Made by a program: the position numbers and the translations under genes
Shown here: positions 55,605-64,000 of the stretch, piece after piece
How the letters are laid out: every line of letters starts with the position of its first letter
How positions within the stretch are numbered: the first letter of the stretch is position 1
Notes under the pieces: generated by a model
The model's input: the letters and a program-made list of their open reading frames with translations, nothing else
Databases searched by the model: none
Told to the model about the DNA's origin: nothing
Assembly: GCF_963675975.1 (NCBI RefSeq)
Contig: NZ_OY780939.1
Coordinates: 2,914,001-2,978,000, forward strand
Length of the DNA: 64,000 nt
Reading direction: 5' to 3'
Origin: Halarcobacter sp.
GTDB taxonomy: Bacteria > Campylobacterota > Campylobacteria > Campylobacterales > Arcobacteraceae

Positions 55605-56668
55605 AATGCTCCCACCACACAAGTTTTATTATAGAAATTTATGTATTCATTTCCATTATTTGCAATTTCACCTAATGTTAAGGCACCAAAAACTCTTCTG
55701 TTTGGCATTGGCTCTTTTATACTTGCAAGCTCTTTTTTAAAATCTTTTTCTAAAAATATTGTTCTAGATATACAATCAAAAAGTACAAAATGTTTTATTC
55801 TATTTTTATCATCTACTTTTTTTATTGCATTATCTATAGCAATAGCTGAAGAGTTTATTAGCTTCTCTTTTTCACCTTTTAAAATATTTATAGTTGAATT
55901 TTGTTCAATATCTCCAACAAGTATAATATTTCCATTATCATCTAAACCTATTGGGTCTCTTACAACAATTTCATTATTGAATTTTACAATTCCCAATGGA
56001 TATGCTTTTGCAATATCAAAAAAATCCATCTCATCAAATTTTAAACCACTACTTTTTTCAACAAACTCTTTATATACATCAAAAGCATTTTTAAAATTAA
56101 GTGATTTTAAAATATTCTTTTCAGCAGAAGTTACTATAAATGGACCTTCTAAATATTCCCAGCCATTTTCAACCCCAACATTTAAAGTTGATTTTCCTGC
56201 TAATATTATAGCAGCATCTTTAAACATACCATTTTTTGAAAAAATAACTGGTTCTTGCTTTAATGTTAATTTCCCTGCTCCACCGCCAATAATTTCACTT
56301 TTCATTGGTAAGGTTTGAAATACAGCTTCTAAAAAAGTAGTTATATGTTTACTAAGACCATCAACAATAAGCATAATTGAATCAAACGCTTGTAACTGCT
56401 CTTTATCTATATCAATACTTGTCATATCTTCTAAAATAAAAGCTCCAATACTATCATCTAATTCACAAGCAACCATCCCTTTATCTGTATTAAAATCTTC
56501 ATATACAATTTGAGGAACAATTGCTCCTTTAAAATCTAAGCCTGTACTATTTAATAAATCAAAATTGAAATTAAAATTCTCAGAAACTAAAAGAAAAAAT
56601 TTACTTTTGCTGTTTTTATTTGTTTCAATAAAAACTTCTAGTTTTTCATAATATTTAATACTTTTCAT
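55598..56668 (-). CDS. FIST-domain sensor protein
   Basis: 356 residues made of FIST_N (VSENFNFNFDLL through GGGAGKLTLKQEPVIFSKNG) and FIST_C (VLFDCISRTIFLEKDFKKEL to ALTLGEIANNGNEYINFYNKTCVVGA). FIST proteins are cytoplasmic small-ligand sensors linked to two-component systems and chemotaxis. This one overlaps a histidine kinase gene by 7 bases with coupled translation, so the two probably work as sensor and kinase. Ligand unknown. Confidence 0.88.
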   Translation of the reverse strand: MKSIKYYEKLEVFIETNKNSKSKFFLLVSENFNFNFDLLNSTGLDFKGAIVPQIVYEDFNTDKGMVACELDDSIGAFILEDMTSIDIDKEQLQAFDSIMLIVDGLSKHITTFLEAVFQTLPMKSEIIGGGAGKLTLKQEPVIFSKNGMFKDAAIILAGKSTLNVGVENGWEYLEGPFIVTSAEKNILKSLNFKNAFDVYKEFVEKSSGLKFDEMDFFDIAKAYPLGIVKFNNEIVVRDPIGLDDNGNIILVGDIEQNSTINILKGEKEKLINSSAIAIDNAIKKVDDKNRIKHFVLFDCISRTIFLEKDFKKELASIKEPMPNRRVFGALTLGEIANNGNEYINFYNKTCVVGALC

Positions 56669-56682
56669 ATTTTTCCTTCTTT

Positions 56683-58458
56683 TTAGTCTTTAAAGTTTTC
56701 TTTTATTTTCAAAACTTTATCTATATTTTTAAAAAATAGTTCAACTAATTTTGGTTCAAATTCAGTTCCTGCTTTCTCAAACATATATTTTTTAATATCA
56801 TCCAAAGACCAACACTCTTTATAGCATCTTTTAGAACTTAAAGCATCAAAAACATCTGCAACTGCGGTTATTCTTCCAAAAATATGAATTTGCTCACCTT
56901 TTAAACCCCTTGGATATCCTGATCCATCCCATTTTTCATGGTGTTCATGGGCAACTATTGAAGAGCTTCTTAAGATTTTTCTATTTGAATTTTTAAACAT
57001 ATTAAAACCAATATCTGTGTGAGTTTTCATAATCTCATACTCTTCAAAAGTTAATTTACCCTCTTTTTTTAATATAGAATCAGGAATTCCAATTTTTCCA
57101 ATATCATGCATAGGAGAAGCTAATTTAAGTAGATTTGCCTCCTCTTCACTAAGTCCATACTCTTTTGCTAACATATAAGAGAATAAAGCAACACGAGTTA
57201 CATGATTTGCAGTTTCTTTACTTCTTGACTCTCCAACTGAACCTAAAGTTAAAATCAAATCTTTTTGAGTATCTTCTATCTCATGCTGTAATTCTATAAT
57301 CTCACTTACATCATGTCCAACAGCTAAATATTCAATAATTTGTTTATTTTCATTAAATACTGGAGAGAATGTAAAGTCAATGTATTTATGTTCATTGCCG
57401 TTAAAATCTAATTTTATTACTTTATTTTTACTTTTACTCTCTAATAATTCTTCGACTATTTCATTATATAGATCTTTATCTTTTAATATATCTTTTAATG
57501 TTTTATCTTTAAAACTCTCAATAGGTTTTTTTGCAAGTTCTAAGAATCTACTATTTAAATTAGTTATCTTAAAATTTTTATCTAAATTAATTAATATAGA
57601 AGAGATATCTAAACATCTTTTATATTCATTTAAAAGATAACTCTTGCTTGTTAAATCATCTTTTGATTCTTCAAGTTTGGCTTTTAAAACTTCACTTAAG
57701 CCCTCTTCTTCTGTAATATCATTAGAGATACATAAGTATTCCAATATTTTTTTATTATTATCTACTATTGGTATAGTTGTAGAGTTTAAAATATATTTTT
57801 TATCTTCTGAAGTTCTTCCAAATATTTTACCTTCCCAAATCTCATCATTTTCTAATTTTTCCCAAAGTTCTGAAAAAGTAGCTGATGAAGTATCATCTAA
57901 TGTATTAAAGTTAAAAAATCTATCTTTTACTTCACTAAACTTATATCCTGTGATTTTTTCATATTGATTATTTACAAAACTAATTTTGCCTTCAACATCA
58001 AATTTCAATACAATTGAACTTTCATCAATTGCATCTTTATATTGTTCTAATAATCTTCTTGATTGGCTAGCTTCAATTTTATCTGCAATAGCATATATCT
58101 TATCTATTAATATATCCAATTCAATTGGTTTTAAAAGATAACTATCAATATTTAACTCTATTGCTTTAATTAAGCATGGTGTTTCTGTTCTTGCAGTTGT
58201 CAAAATAATTGGGATATTTGGATTTATCTCTTTAATTTTTTCAGACATTTCTAATCCATCTATTAAAGGCATATTTAAATCACTAATAACTAAATCAATT
58301 CTTCTTTTTGAAAATATATCTAAGGCATCTTTTCCATTAGAAGAATAATATACATTATTAAATACTCTATCTAAAAACTTTGAAAGCTTATTTGCGGCTT
58401 CTAGTTCATCTTCAACATATAAAACATTTAATCGTTTCAAAAAACCTTTATTTACCAT
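56683..58458 (-). CDS. Response regulator with two PAS domains and HD-GYP phosphodiesterase output
   Basis: 591 residues: receiver (VLYVEDELEAAN, phosphoacceptor in LVISDLNMPLIDG, LKPI), PAS 1 (SSIVLKFDVEGKISFVNNQY... about 145-270), PAS 2 (about 290-395), and HD-GYP from about 400 with MHDIGKIGIPD and HHEKWDGSGYPRGLKG, both metal and GYP motifs intact. It should hydrolyse cyclic-di-GMP in response to phosphorylation and to PAS ligands. 14 bases before the FIST gene and transcribed with it. Confidence 0.92.
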   Translation of the reverse strand: MVNKGFLKRLNVLYVEDELEAANKLSKFLDRVFNNVYYSSNGKDALDIFSKRRIDLVISDLNMPLIDGLEMSEKIKEINPNIPIILTTARTETPCLIKAIELNIDSYLLKPIELDILIDKIYAIADKIEASQSRRLLEQYKDAIDESSIVLKFDVEGKISFVNNQYEKITGYKFSEVKDRFFNFNTLDDTSSATFSELWEKLENDEIWEGKIFGRTSEDKKYILNSTTIPIVDNNKKILEYLCISNDITEEEGLSEVLKAKLEESKDDLTSKSYLLNEYKRCLDISSILINLDKNFKITNLNSRFLELAKKPIESFKDKTLKDILKDKDLYNEIVEELLESKSKNKVIKLDFNGNEHKYIDFTFSPVFNENKQIIEYLAVGHDVSEIIELQHEIEDTQKDLILTLGSVGESRSKETANHVTRVALFSYMLAKEYGLSEEEANLLKLASPMHDIGKIGIPDSILKKEGKLTFEEYEIMKTHTDIGFNMFKNSNRKILRSSSIVAHEHHEKWDGSGYPRGLKGEQIHIFGRITAVADVFDALSSKRCYKECWSLDDIKKYMFEKAGTEFEPKLVELFFKNIDKVLKIKENFKD

Positions 58459-58562
58459 AATAATTTCCTTATAAATCCTTCGGAAAATTATAACGATAAA
58501 TAGTATTCCAAAGGTATCATATTATGTTAGAAAAAAAATACTTTTGAAATATTTTTTATTGT

Positions 58563-58568
58563 TATAAT
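58563..58568 (+). promoter_or_regulatory. -10 box for the atypical regulator
   Basis: TATAAT 21 bases before the ATG of the 58590-59270 gene, with AAGGAG (58577-58582) in good position. It lies in the 131-base gap with the divergent HD-GYP gene. Confidence 0.55.
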
Positions 58569-58589
58569 TTTGAAAATAAGGAGTTTATT

Positions 58590-59270
58590 ATGACAATGAA
58601 AGCAAGTACTTATCAATTTATAGAAGATAAATCAGTTTTAGTAATAGGAAAAGATAACTCTGTAAATAAAAGAGTTAAAAGATCCCTATCAGGCCATATA
58701 TCAAACATTGATATATTAACAGATATACCAAGTTATCTAAATCTTTCTAAATATGATTTAGTGATAATAGATATTGAGTATTATGATAATAAAGATTTGG
58801 TTCATACCTTTTCAAATGACTTTTATAATACCCCAATTATCTTTTTAACATCAGATTTAAATAGTATAGATTTTAATGCACTATTTAATATAACAGTTAA
58901 AAATATACTAACTAAAGATGAAACATTAAATAATATTTTTATCTATAGTTATATTATCCTTCAAAAAAAGGATAAATTGATATTTAAAAATGGTTATCTG
59001 TACTCTTTAAAAGATAATAGATTCTATTATCAAAATAGAGAGGTTGCATTAACTAAACTAGAATTAAAACTATTTAAATATTTAGTAAAAAATATCAATA
59101 GAATAATTAGTTATGAAGAGATTAGAGAAAATGTATGGGATAACAATCCATGTACAATTTATAGTGTAAGAAATGTAATTAATAAAATTAGAGAAAAATC
59201 ATATTACGAAATAATCAATAATATTTCAAAACAAGGTTATACAATAAATAATGATTATATCTATATTTAG
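58590..59270 (+). CDS. OmpR-family response regulator with degenerate receiver
   Basis: 226 residues. The N-terminal domain follows the receiver fold, and D61 in LVIIDIEYYD could be the acceptor, but the paired acidic residues of strand 1 are replaced by G20 and K21 (VLVIGKDNS), and the K-P of strand 5 is K-D. The C-terminal winged helix is normal: LTKLELKLFKYLVKN, ISYEEIRENVW, SVRNVINKIR and ISKQGYTI. It probably binds DNA without phosphorylation-dependent switching. Separate promoter; not overlapping neighbours. Confidence 0.85.
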   Translation: MTMKASTYQFIEDKSVLVIGKDNSVNKRVKRSLSGHISNIDILTDIPSYLNLSKYDLVIIDIEYYDNKDLVHTFSNDFYNTPIIFLTSDLNSIDFNALFNITVKNILTKDETLNNIFIYSYIILQKKDKLIFKNGYLYSLKDNRFYYQNREVALTKLELKLFKYLVKNINRIISYEEIRENVWDNNPCTIYSVRNVINKIREKSYYEIINNISKQGYTINNDYIYI

Positions 59271-59278
59271 TGAAATAT

Positions 59279-59295
59279 GGTATTATTATAATACC
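59279..59295. other. Small perfect hairpin upstream of a response-regulator gene
   Basis: GGTATTA, loop TTA, TAATACC in the 46-base gap between two response-regulator genes. It could act as a weak terminator for the first gene or an operator for the second; chance is possible. Confidence 0.35.
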
Positions 59296-59316
59296 TTATT
59301 AAAATAGAATAGAGCC

Positions 59317-60051
59317 ATGGAAAATTTTAAAGATTATGAAAAAAACATTAGGATATTGTTAGTTGAAGATGATTATCACACACAAGTTAAGTTAGTGAAA
59401 ATCTTAAATAGAGTGTATGATGATATTGTTGTTGCAAAAAATGGAGATGAAGCTTTAACCATTTTTAGAGCATACCACTTACAAAACAAATCTTTTGATT
59501 TGGTTATTAGTGATATAAATATGCCTATTATGGATGGGATTAATCTTCTAGAGAATGTAAGACAAATAGATGAACTTCTGCCTTTTATATTTGTAACTGC
59601 ACAACTTGATGTAGATACTCTTTTAAAGGTGGTAAAACTAGATATTGATAATTATATTTTAAAACCTATTGATGTAAATACTTTATTACAAAGTATTGAT
59701 AAAACAATTAAAAAGAGTTTTAAAAGAAGATTCTTTGCAAGTGATAAAGAGAAACTTTATCTAAATGAAGAATTATATTGGGATCCAGTTGAAAAATCTA
59801 TTTATAAAAAAGAAGAGCAAATAAAACTAACAAAAAAAGAGATGATGTTTTTAGATATGTTATGTAGTAGAATAAATCAAGTAGTAAGTACAGATGATAT
59901 CATCTACACTTTATGGGAGGATTCCATTGAATTTGATTCTTCTATATCAAATCTAAAAAACCTAATTTCAAGAATAAGAATTAAAATTCCAAATTTAAAC
60001 ATAGAAAATGTCTATGGACTAGGATATAAATTAAGGATGAAACATGAATGA
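59317..60051 (+). CDS. OmpR-family response regulator
   Basis: 244 residues. Receiver with intact acidic residues (RILLVEDD, E17 D18 D19), phosphoacceptor D66 in FDLVISDINMPIMDG, and LKPI; then a winged helix: LTKKEMMFLDMLCSR, DIIYTLWED, SNLKNLISRIRIKI and VYGLGYKLRM. It overlaps the next gene by 8 bases, so the two receivers are made together. Partner kinase could be the Cache kinase at 61320-62876. Confidence 0.9.
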   Translation: MENFKDYEKNIRILLVEDDYHTQVKLVKILNRVYDDIVVAKNGDEALTIFRAYHLQNKSFDLVISDINMPIMDGINLLENVRQIDELLPFIFVTAQLDVDTLLKVVKLDIDNYILKPIDVNTLLQSIDKTIKKSFKRRFFASDKEKLYLNEELYWDPVEKSIYKKEEQIKLTKKEMMFLDMLCSRINQVVSTDDIIYTLWEDSIEFDSSISNLKNLISRIRIKIPNLNIENVYGLGYKLRMKHE

Positions 60052-61318
60052 GATTGATACTTCAACATTTAGAGTTTTATATATCGAAGATGAAGACTTA
60101 GCAAGGGAAAAATTTGGTAAGTTTTTAAATAGAAGATTTGGTGAAGTTGTTTTGTGTGCAAATGGAGTTGAAGGTTTTATGAAATTCCAAGAGTACTTTA
60201 CAAAAGATTCTAAATTTGATTTAATAATTAGTGATATAAATATGCCTAAAATGGATGGATTAGAAGTTTTAGATGGGATAAGACAATATGACAAAGAAGT
60301 GCCTGTAATACTCATAACAGCACGTTCAGAATCAGAGCAAATGCTAAAAGCCATAAACCTACATGTAGAAAGCTATATTTTAAAACCTATTGATTTTGAT
60401 GTAGTAAATTTAACTTTAGACAAAGTATCTAAAGAGATTTATTATAAAAAAATGTTTGAAAAACAAAATCAAGAGATGGAAACATATTTAGAGATTATTG
60501 ACCAAGAAGCTTTAGTTTCTAAAACAGATACAAAAGGTAAGATAACTTTTGTAAATGATGGTTTTTGTGAAGTTTCAGGATATACTAAAGAGGAACTTAT
60601 AGGAAGTGCACACAATATTGTAAGACATCCTGATGTTCCAAAAAACTACTTTGAAGAGATGTGGCAAACAATAAAAAGTGGTAATGTTTGGAATGGTATA
60701 CATAAAAACTTAGCAAAAGATGGTACAACATATTTCGTGAACTCAAAAATATTTCCAATCTTTGAACTTGATAAAACAACTATAAAAGAATATATGGCAG
60801 TTAGATTTTTAGTAACTGATTTAGAAGAACAAAAAAGGGAAAGTCATAAAAACTTTTTAACTCAATTAACAAATTTAAAAAAATTAATAAATACTTTGAG
60901 TAAAGAAAAAGAGTCTTTAGAAAAAACTGTTAGAGATTTAGAATATAGAATATCAGGTTTTGATGAAAAGTATAAAATTAGTGAAACAAAAAGAAAAGAG
61001 TTACACAGTCAACTTGAAGCCTATGAAAAAAACAGTCTAGAATACAATAAAATGGAATTAATGACGAAAAAAGATAAAACTAAACAGTTTGAAGAGATTT
61101 ATAAATCATACAATCAGTTAAAAACAAAACTATCAAAAATTGAAAAAGAGAAAGAAGAGAGAGATAAACAATATGAAAGTAAAGTTCAACAAATAGATGA
61201 ATTACTTTCAAAAGAGATAAAACTTACAAAAAGAATCTCTGATTTAAAAGATTTAGTAAGTAATCTCCAAAAAGAAAATACACAAGTTATAAAAAATAAA
61301 AAGATATTACCTTTTTAA
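60044..61318 (+). CDS. Receiver plus Aer-like PAS plus coiled coil protein
   Basis: 424 residues. Receiver at 1-125 (VLYIEDEDLAREK, LIISDINMPKMDG, LKPI). A PAS domain at about 145-265 has the Aer/redox-type pattern: DGFCEVSGYTKEEL, NIVRHPDVPKNYFEEMW, GNVWNGIHKNLAKDGTTYFV. From about 275 to 415 there is a long, highly charged coiled coil and no DNA-binding, GGDEF, HD-GYP or methyl-accepting domain. It may be a scaffold or adaptor with redox/oxygen sensing. 8-base overlap with the upstream regulator. Confidence 0.85.
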   Translation: MNEIDTSTFRVLYIEDEDLAREKFGKFLNRRFGEVVLCANGVEGFMKFQEYFTKDSKFDLIISDINMPKMDGLEVLDGIRQYDKEVPVILITARSESEQMLKAINLHVESYILKPIDFDVVNLTLDKVSKEIYYKKMFEKQNQEMETYLEIIDQEALVSKTDTKGKITFVNDGFCEVSGYTKEELIGSAHNIVRHPDVPKNYFEEMWQTIKSGNVWNGIHKNLAKDGTTYFVNSKIFPIFELDKTTIKEYMAVRFLVTDLEEQKRESHKNFLTQLTNLKKLINTLSKEKESLEKTVRDLEYRISGFDEKYKISETKRKELHSQLEAYEKNSLEYNKMELMTKKDKTKQFEEIYKSYNQLKTKLSKIEKEKEERDKQYESKVQQIDELLSKEIKLTKRISDLKDLVSNLQKENTQVIKNKKILPF

Positions 61319-61319
61319 A

Positions 61320-62876
61320 TCATTTTGGCAAGATTATTTCAAATCTTGCCCCAAACTCACCCTCTCTTACTTTTAATTTACCATGCATACTTTTTTCAAC
61401 AATAATTTTTGACATATAAAGTCCTATTCCTGTTCCATCACTATCATTTTTAGTAGTAAAATATGGTTCAAAGATTTTTGATTTTGGTTCAACTATTATA
61501 CCACCACCATTATCTTCAATATATATTATTACCCTACCCTCATCATCAACAACAGCATCTATCTTTATCCAAGGATTTTCAATATTGTTTTCAATTAATA
61601 CATCTTTTGCATTACTGATTATATTTAAGATAACTTGTTGAAATTCATTTAGATAAGTATTTAGAACCACTTCATTATCTATGCAGATAGTTATATTTAT
61701 ATTGTTGTTTGATAAAGAGCTAGAGATAATAGTCATAATAGAATCCATCGCCGTTTTTAAACTAAATTTTTCTTTCTCTTTTTTAGGCATAAAGAAATTT
61801 CTAAAATCATCAATTGTATGAGACATATACTCTAAAACAGCATCAGCCTCTTTTGATTTTTTCTTCATTAACTCTTCATCTAACTGCCCTAGATTATATT
61901 TAAATTTTATAAACATAAATATTGTAGATAACTCAGATAAAGGCTGTCTCCACTGATGAGCAATATTTGAAATCATTTCACCAAGAGCTATAAATTTTGA
62001 TTTTTGTACTAAAAGCTGTTCATGTTCTCTGTTTTTATCTATCTCTTCTTCAACTCTTTTTTCTAGAGTTTCATTTAACTCTTTTAAGGCTTTAGATTTT
62101 AGTTGTACACTTTTTTTATATCGTTTTAATACCTCATCTATTTTTTGTGAAACTATAATTGAAATCACTATTGCCATTGATAAAAACAGTAAAAAAAGTA
62201 AAATATTTTGAAAAACTTGATTTTGAACTCTTTTTGTTAAATGTTCTTTATTTTTTGCAATCTCTTTTTCAATATCATCTACATAAACTCCAACAGCAAT
62301 AACCCAATTCCATCTTGGAAAATATTTAAAATAAGAAAGCTTTTGTCTAGCCTCATTTGTATAAACTTTATTATATGAATATTCAGTATAAGACTCGCCA
62401 AAAATCCTAATCTCGGTCATAAACTCTTCTCTAAACCTTTTGCCATTGCTATCTTCATAATTTGTAGAGATTGGTTTACCTAAAAGATCTGGACGATTTG
62501 GATTAACTAAAAGTTTAGCAAAATCATCTCCACCTTTCATATTTAATATTTCATACACAAAAATATAATTACTTTTATCTCTATCAAAAGTGATATTATT
62601 TAAAAGTCTTACGGTATCTGCTTTTAACTCTGTTTCATCCTCATCACTTTTTGTAGCATTATAATTTATAATATCTATAATAGTATTTATCTCTTTTTTT
62701 AAAATACTTTTTTGACTTCTATATTGGTCTTGAACAGACTTTTCCATTTGTCTTTCAAAGTCTTCATAGGTATTTTTAACATAAAAATATGAGATTAAAA
62801 ATATCATTGTACTCATAATGATAATGAAAATATAGATTATCATTTTTGAGATATTTTTTTCGGTAATAAACTTCAC
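61320..62876 (-). CDS. Transmembrane sensor histidine kinase with single Cache domain
   Basis: 518 residues. Two membrane helices (about 13-33 and 225-248) flank a periplasmic sCache-type domain containing DKSNYIFVYE, LLVNPNRPDLLGKP and FPRWNWVIAVGVYVDDIE. A coiled coil leads to the kinase core: H-box NIAHQWRQPLSEL (typical of Campylobacterota), N-box NIISNAKDVL, DNGGG and TTKNDSDGTGIGLYM. Detects a periplasmic small molecule. Divergent from a canonical response regulator, its probable partner. Confidence 0.92.
   Translation of the reverse strand: MKFITEKNISKMIIYIFIIIMSTMIFLISYFYVKNTYEDFERQMEKSVQDQYRSQKSILKKEINTIIDIINYNATKSDEDETELKADTVRLLNNITFDRDKSNYIFVYEILNMKGGDDFAKLLVNPNRPDLLGKPISTNYEDSNGKRFREEFMTEIRIFGESYTEYSYNKVYTNEARQKLSYFKYFPRWNWVIAVGVYVDDIEKEIAKNKEHLTKRVQNQVFQNILLFLLFLSMAIVISIIVSQKIDEVLKRYKKSVQLKSKALKELNETLEKRVEEEIDKNREHEQLLVQKSKFIALGEMISNIAHQWRQPLSELSTIFMFIKFKYNLGQLDEELMKKKSKEADAVLEYMSHTIDDFRNFFMPKKEKEKFSLKTAMDSIMTIISSSLSNNNINITICIDNEVVLNTYLNEFQQVILNIISNAKDVLIENNIENPWIKIDAVVDDEGRVIIYIEDNGGGIIVEPKSKIFEPYFTTKNDSDGTGIGLYMSKIIVEKSMHGKLKVREGEFGARFEIILPK
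61327..61350. terminator. Bidirectional hairpin at the convergent gene ends
   Basis: GGCAAGATT at 61327-61335 pairs with AATCTTGCC at 61342-61350. It lies in the last codons of the Cache kinase and just beyond the stop of the plus-strand receiver-PAS gene, so it could end both transcripts. No strong T run is seen. Confidence 0.45.
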
Positions 62877-62937
62877 TTCAACTTCCGTAAAATGGTTTTT
62901 TGTTATGATACCACTATCTTTATTAATAAGGCTTTGT

Positions 62938-63621
62938 ATGGATAAAACAATAATATCAAAACTTAGTAGCTTTTCTGTTCTTTATGTGGAAGATGAAGAG
63001 GGAATCAGAAACAATATATATGAGATATTAAGACATCTTTTTAAAAAAACATTTCTTGCTAAAAATGCAAAAGAAGCATTTAATATGTATGAATCTAATA
63101 AACCAGATTTAATCATAACAGATATTAAAATGCCAAATGAAACAGGAATTGATTTAATTAAAAGAATTAGAAAAAGAGATAGTAAAGTAAGAGTTATTAT
63201 AACTTCTGCACACACTGATTTAAACTATATGTTAGATGCAACTGAACTTCATCTTGTAAAATATATTATTAAACCCATTACAGAAGATAAACTTGATGCA
63301 GCATTCGAAGCATTTATTAAAAGTTATGATGATTCAAAAATCTTTAATTTAAAAGAAGGCTGGCTTTTTGATGCGAGTAAATCTATAATTCAAAATGAAA
63401 ATACAGAGTTTAAATTAACAAAAAAAGAGAATCAATTTTTAAAACTACTAATCAAGAAAAATAGAATTATAACCTATGAAGAGATGGAAAATGTAATTTG
63501 GAATGAAGACAATATTATGACTCCAAATGCTATGAGACTATTTATTAAAAACTTTAGAAAAAAACTACCAAATGATGTACTTAGAAATGTACAAGGAACA
63601 GGATATAGATTAGTTCTATAA
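62938..63621 (+). CDS. OmpR-family response regulator, probable partner of the Cache kinase
   Basis: 227 residues from ATG 62938, preceded by AAGG with a 6-base spacer; an in-frame ATG at 62905 has no ribosome site. Receiver intact: VLYVEDEEGIR, phosphoacceptor D62 in LIITDIKMPNETG, and IIKPI. Winged helix: LTKKENQFLKLLIKKN, EEMENVIWNE, NAMRLFIKNFRKKL and VQGTGYRLVL. Divergent from the Cache kinase with a 61-base shared region, the usual sign of a two-component pair. The stop overlaps the convergent gene. Confidence 0.9.
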   Translation: MDKTIISKLSSFSVLYVEDEEGIRNNIYEILRHLFKKTFLAKNAKEAFNMYESNKPDLIITDIKMPNETGIDLIKRIRKRDSKVRVIITSAHTDLNYMLDATELHLVKYIIKPITEDKLDAAFEAFIKSYDDSKIFNLKEGWLFDASKSIIQNENTEFKLTKKENQFLKLLIKKNRIITYEEMENVIWNEDNIMTPNAMRLFIKNFRKKLPNDVLRNVQGTGYRLVL

Positions 63622-64000
63622 TTCCTGTTCAATTAAATTATTATCATCTTTAATATCTCTTATTTTATTTAACTCTTGAAAATATCCATGTCCTAAATAT
63701 ATTATAAAAAATACAGCAGAAAAAAGCATTAATGAGGGAATCATTGATAAAAAATATAATAACAATGATCTCATTCTAAAACTATTAGCCTTTTTATAAT
63801 GTATATATTTATATTGCTCTTCTGTTAAAATAGTTGAAGCAACATCATAATTTAACATCTTATGAAAGAAATAGTAAAAAGGTAAATTAATAGCTATGAT
63901 ATTTACTAAAGGGATAAAATATAAAGGGATAAAAAGTATAAAAAGCAGAACCATTATAATTAAACTCTTAACGGCTATAAATATTGGACTTAAAAGGGAA
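63616..64000 (-). CDS. EI24/CysZ-like membrane protein, 5' end outside window
   Basis: At least 127 residues; the frame is open to the window edge with no stop (LLSPIFIAVKSLII before the first internal ATG), so the start lies beyond 64000. Two or three long hydrophobic helices (VLLFILFIPLYFIPLVNIIAI, LLLYFLSMIPSLMLFSAVFF) with the sequence NLPFYYFFHKMLNYDVAS between them are typical of the EI24/CysZ family C-terminal half. Possible sulfate-related or general membrane role; family call moderate. Confidence 0.6.
   Translation of the reverse strand, partial: SLLSPIFIAVKSLIIMVLLFILFIPLYFIPLVNIIAINLPFYYFFHKMLNYDVASTILTEEQYKYIHYKKANSFRMRSLLLYFLSMIPSLMLFSAVFFIIYLGHGYFQELNKIRDIKDDNNLIEQEL

Overview
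The window is AT-rich, densely packed bacterial chromosome from what looks like a member of the Campylobacterota, most likely an Arcobacter-type organism. The reasons are the A/T-biased codons, tight overlapping operons, short TATAAT-like promoters without a clear -35 box, kinases with the HQWRQPL histidine box, and the pairing of a small 2[4Fe-4S] ferredoxin with a Ppx/GppA protein and waaC-lpxL. The genus is an inference. No rRNA, tRNA, CRISPR array, insertion sequence or prophage was seen. No gene-free stretch exceeds 300 bases; the longest, between gltB and the first dctP, is 212 bases.

About 70% of the window (1-39475) is one large envelope-polysaccharide locus. From 1 to 20292, on the minus strand, it holds an ABC polysaccharide-export permease cut by the window edge, two GT-B transferases, three proteins with KpsC/KpsS-type transferase domains (one fused to a GT2 domain), GDP-mannose synthesis (manC, manB), a PAPS module (cysQ, cysC, SLC13 anion permease), UDP-glucose dehydrogenase, and an LPS-core block (waaF, GT9, a WaaE-like GT2, a WaaP-like kinase, an SGNH hydrolase and a membrane-anchored glycosidase-like protein). 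From 20358 to 28938, on the plus strand, come rmlA, C, D and B, four GT2-type transferases and a sulfotransferase. From 28924 to 36051, on the minus strand, lies an acyl-transfer block: one MBOAT protein, three tandem AlgJ/AlgX-like SGNH proteins, a fourth divergent SGNH-like protein and a Wzy/WaaL-type membrane protein. The locus ends with lpxL, waaC, ppx/gppA and ferredoxin. Taken together, the cell can be predicted to build a rhamnose/mannose/uronate-containing surface glycan that is exported by an ABC transporter, probably capped by a Kdo-type transferase, O-acylated and sulfated.

The middle (39937-52681) is metabolic and transport: glutamate synthase (gltB, gltD), a DctPQM TRAP system with two adjacent binding proteins (one soluble, one lipoprotein), a dehydrogenase with L-lactate rather than malate fingerprint residues, MntP and a ZIP metal transporter.

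The right end (52753-63621) is a signalling island: a small unknown protein behind an 11-bp tandem repeat, a receiver-kinase, a kinase coupled to a FIST-domain sensor, a receiver-PAS-HD-GYP phosphodiesterase, three winged-helix response regulators (one with a degenerate receiver), a receiver with an Aer-like PAS domain and coiled coil, and a Cache-domain kinase. The window ends inside an EI24/CysZ-like membrane protein.
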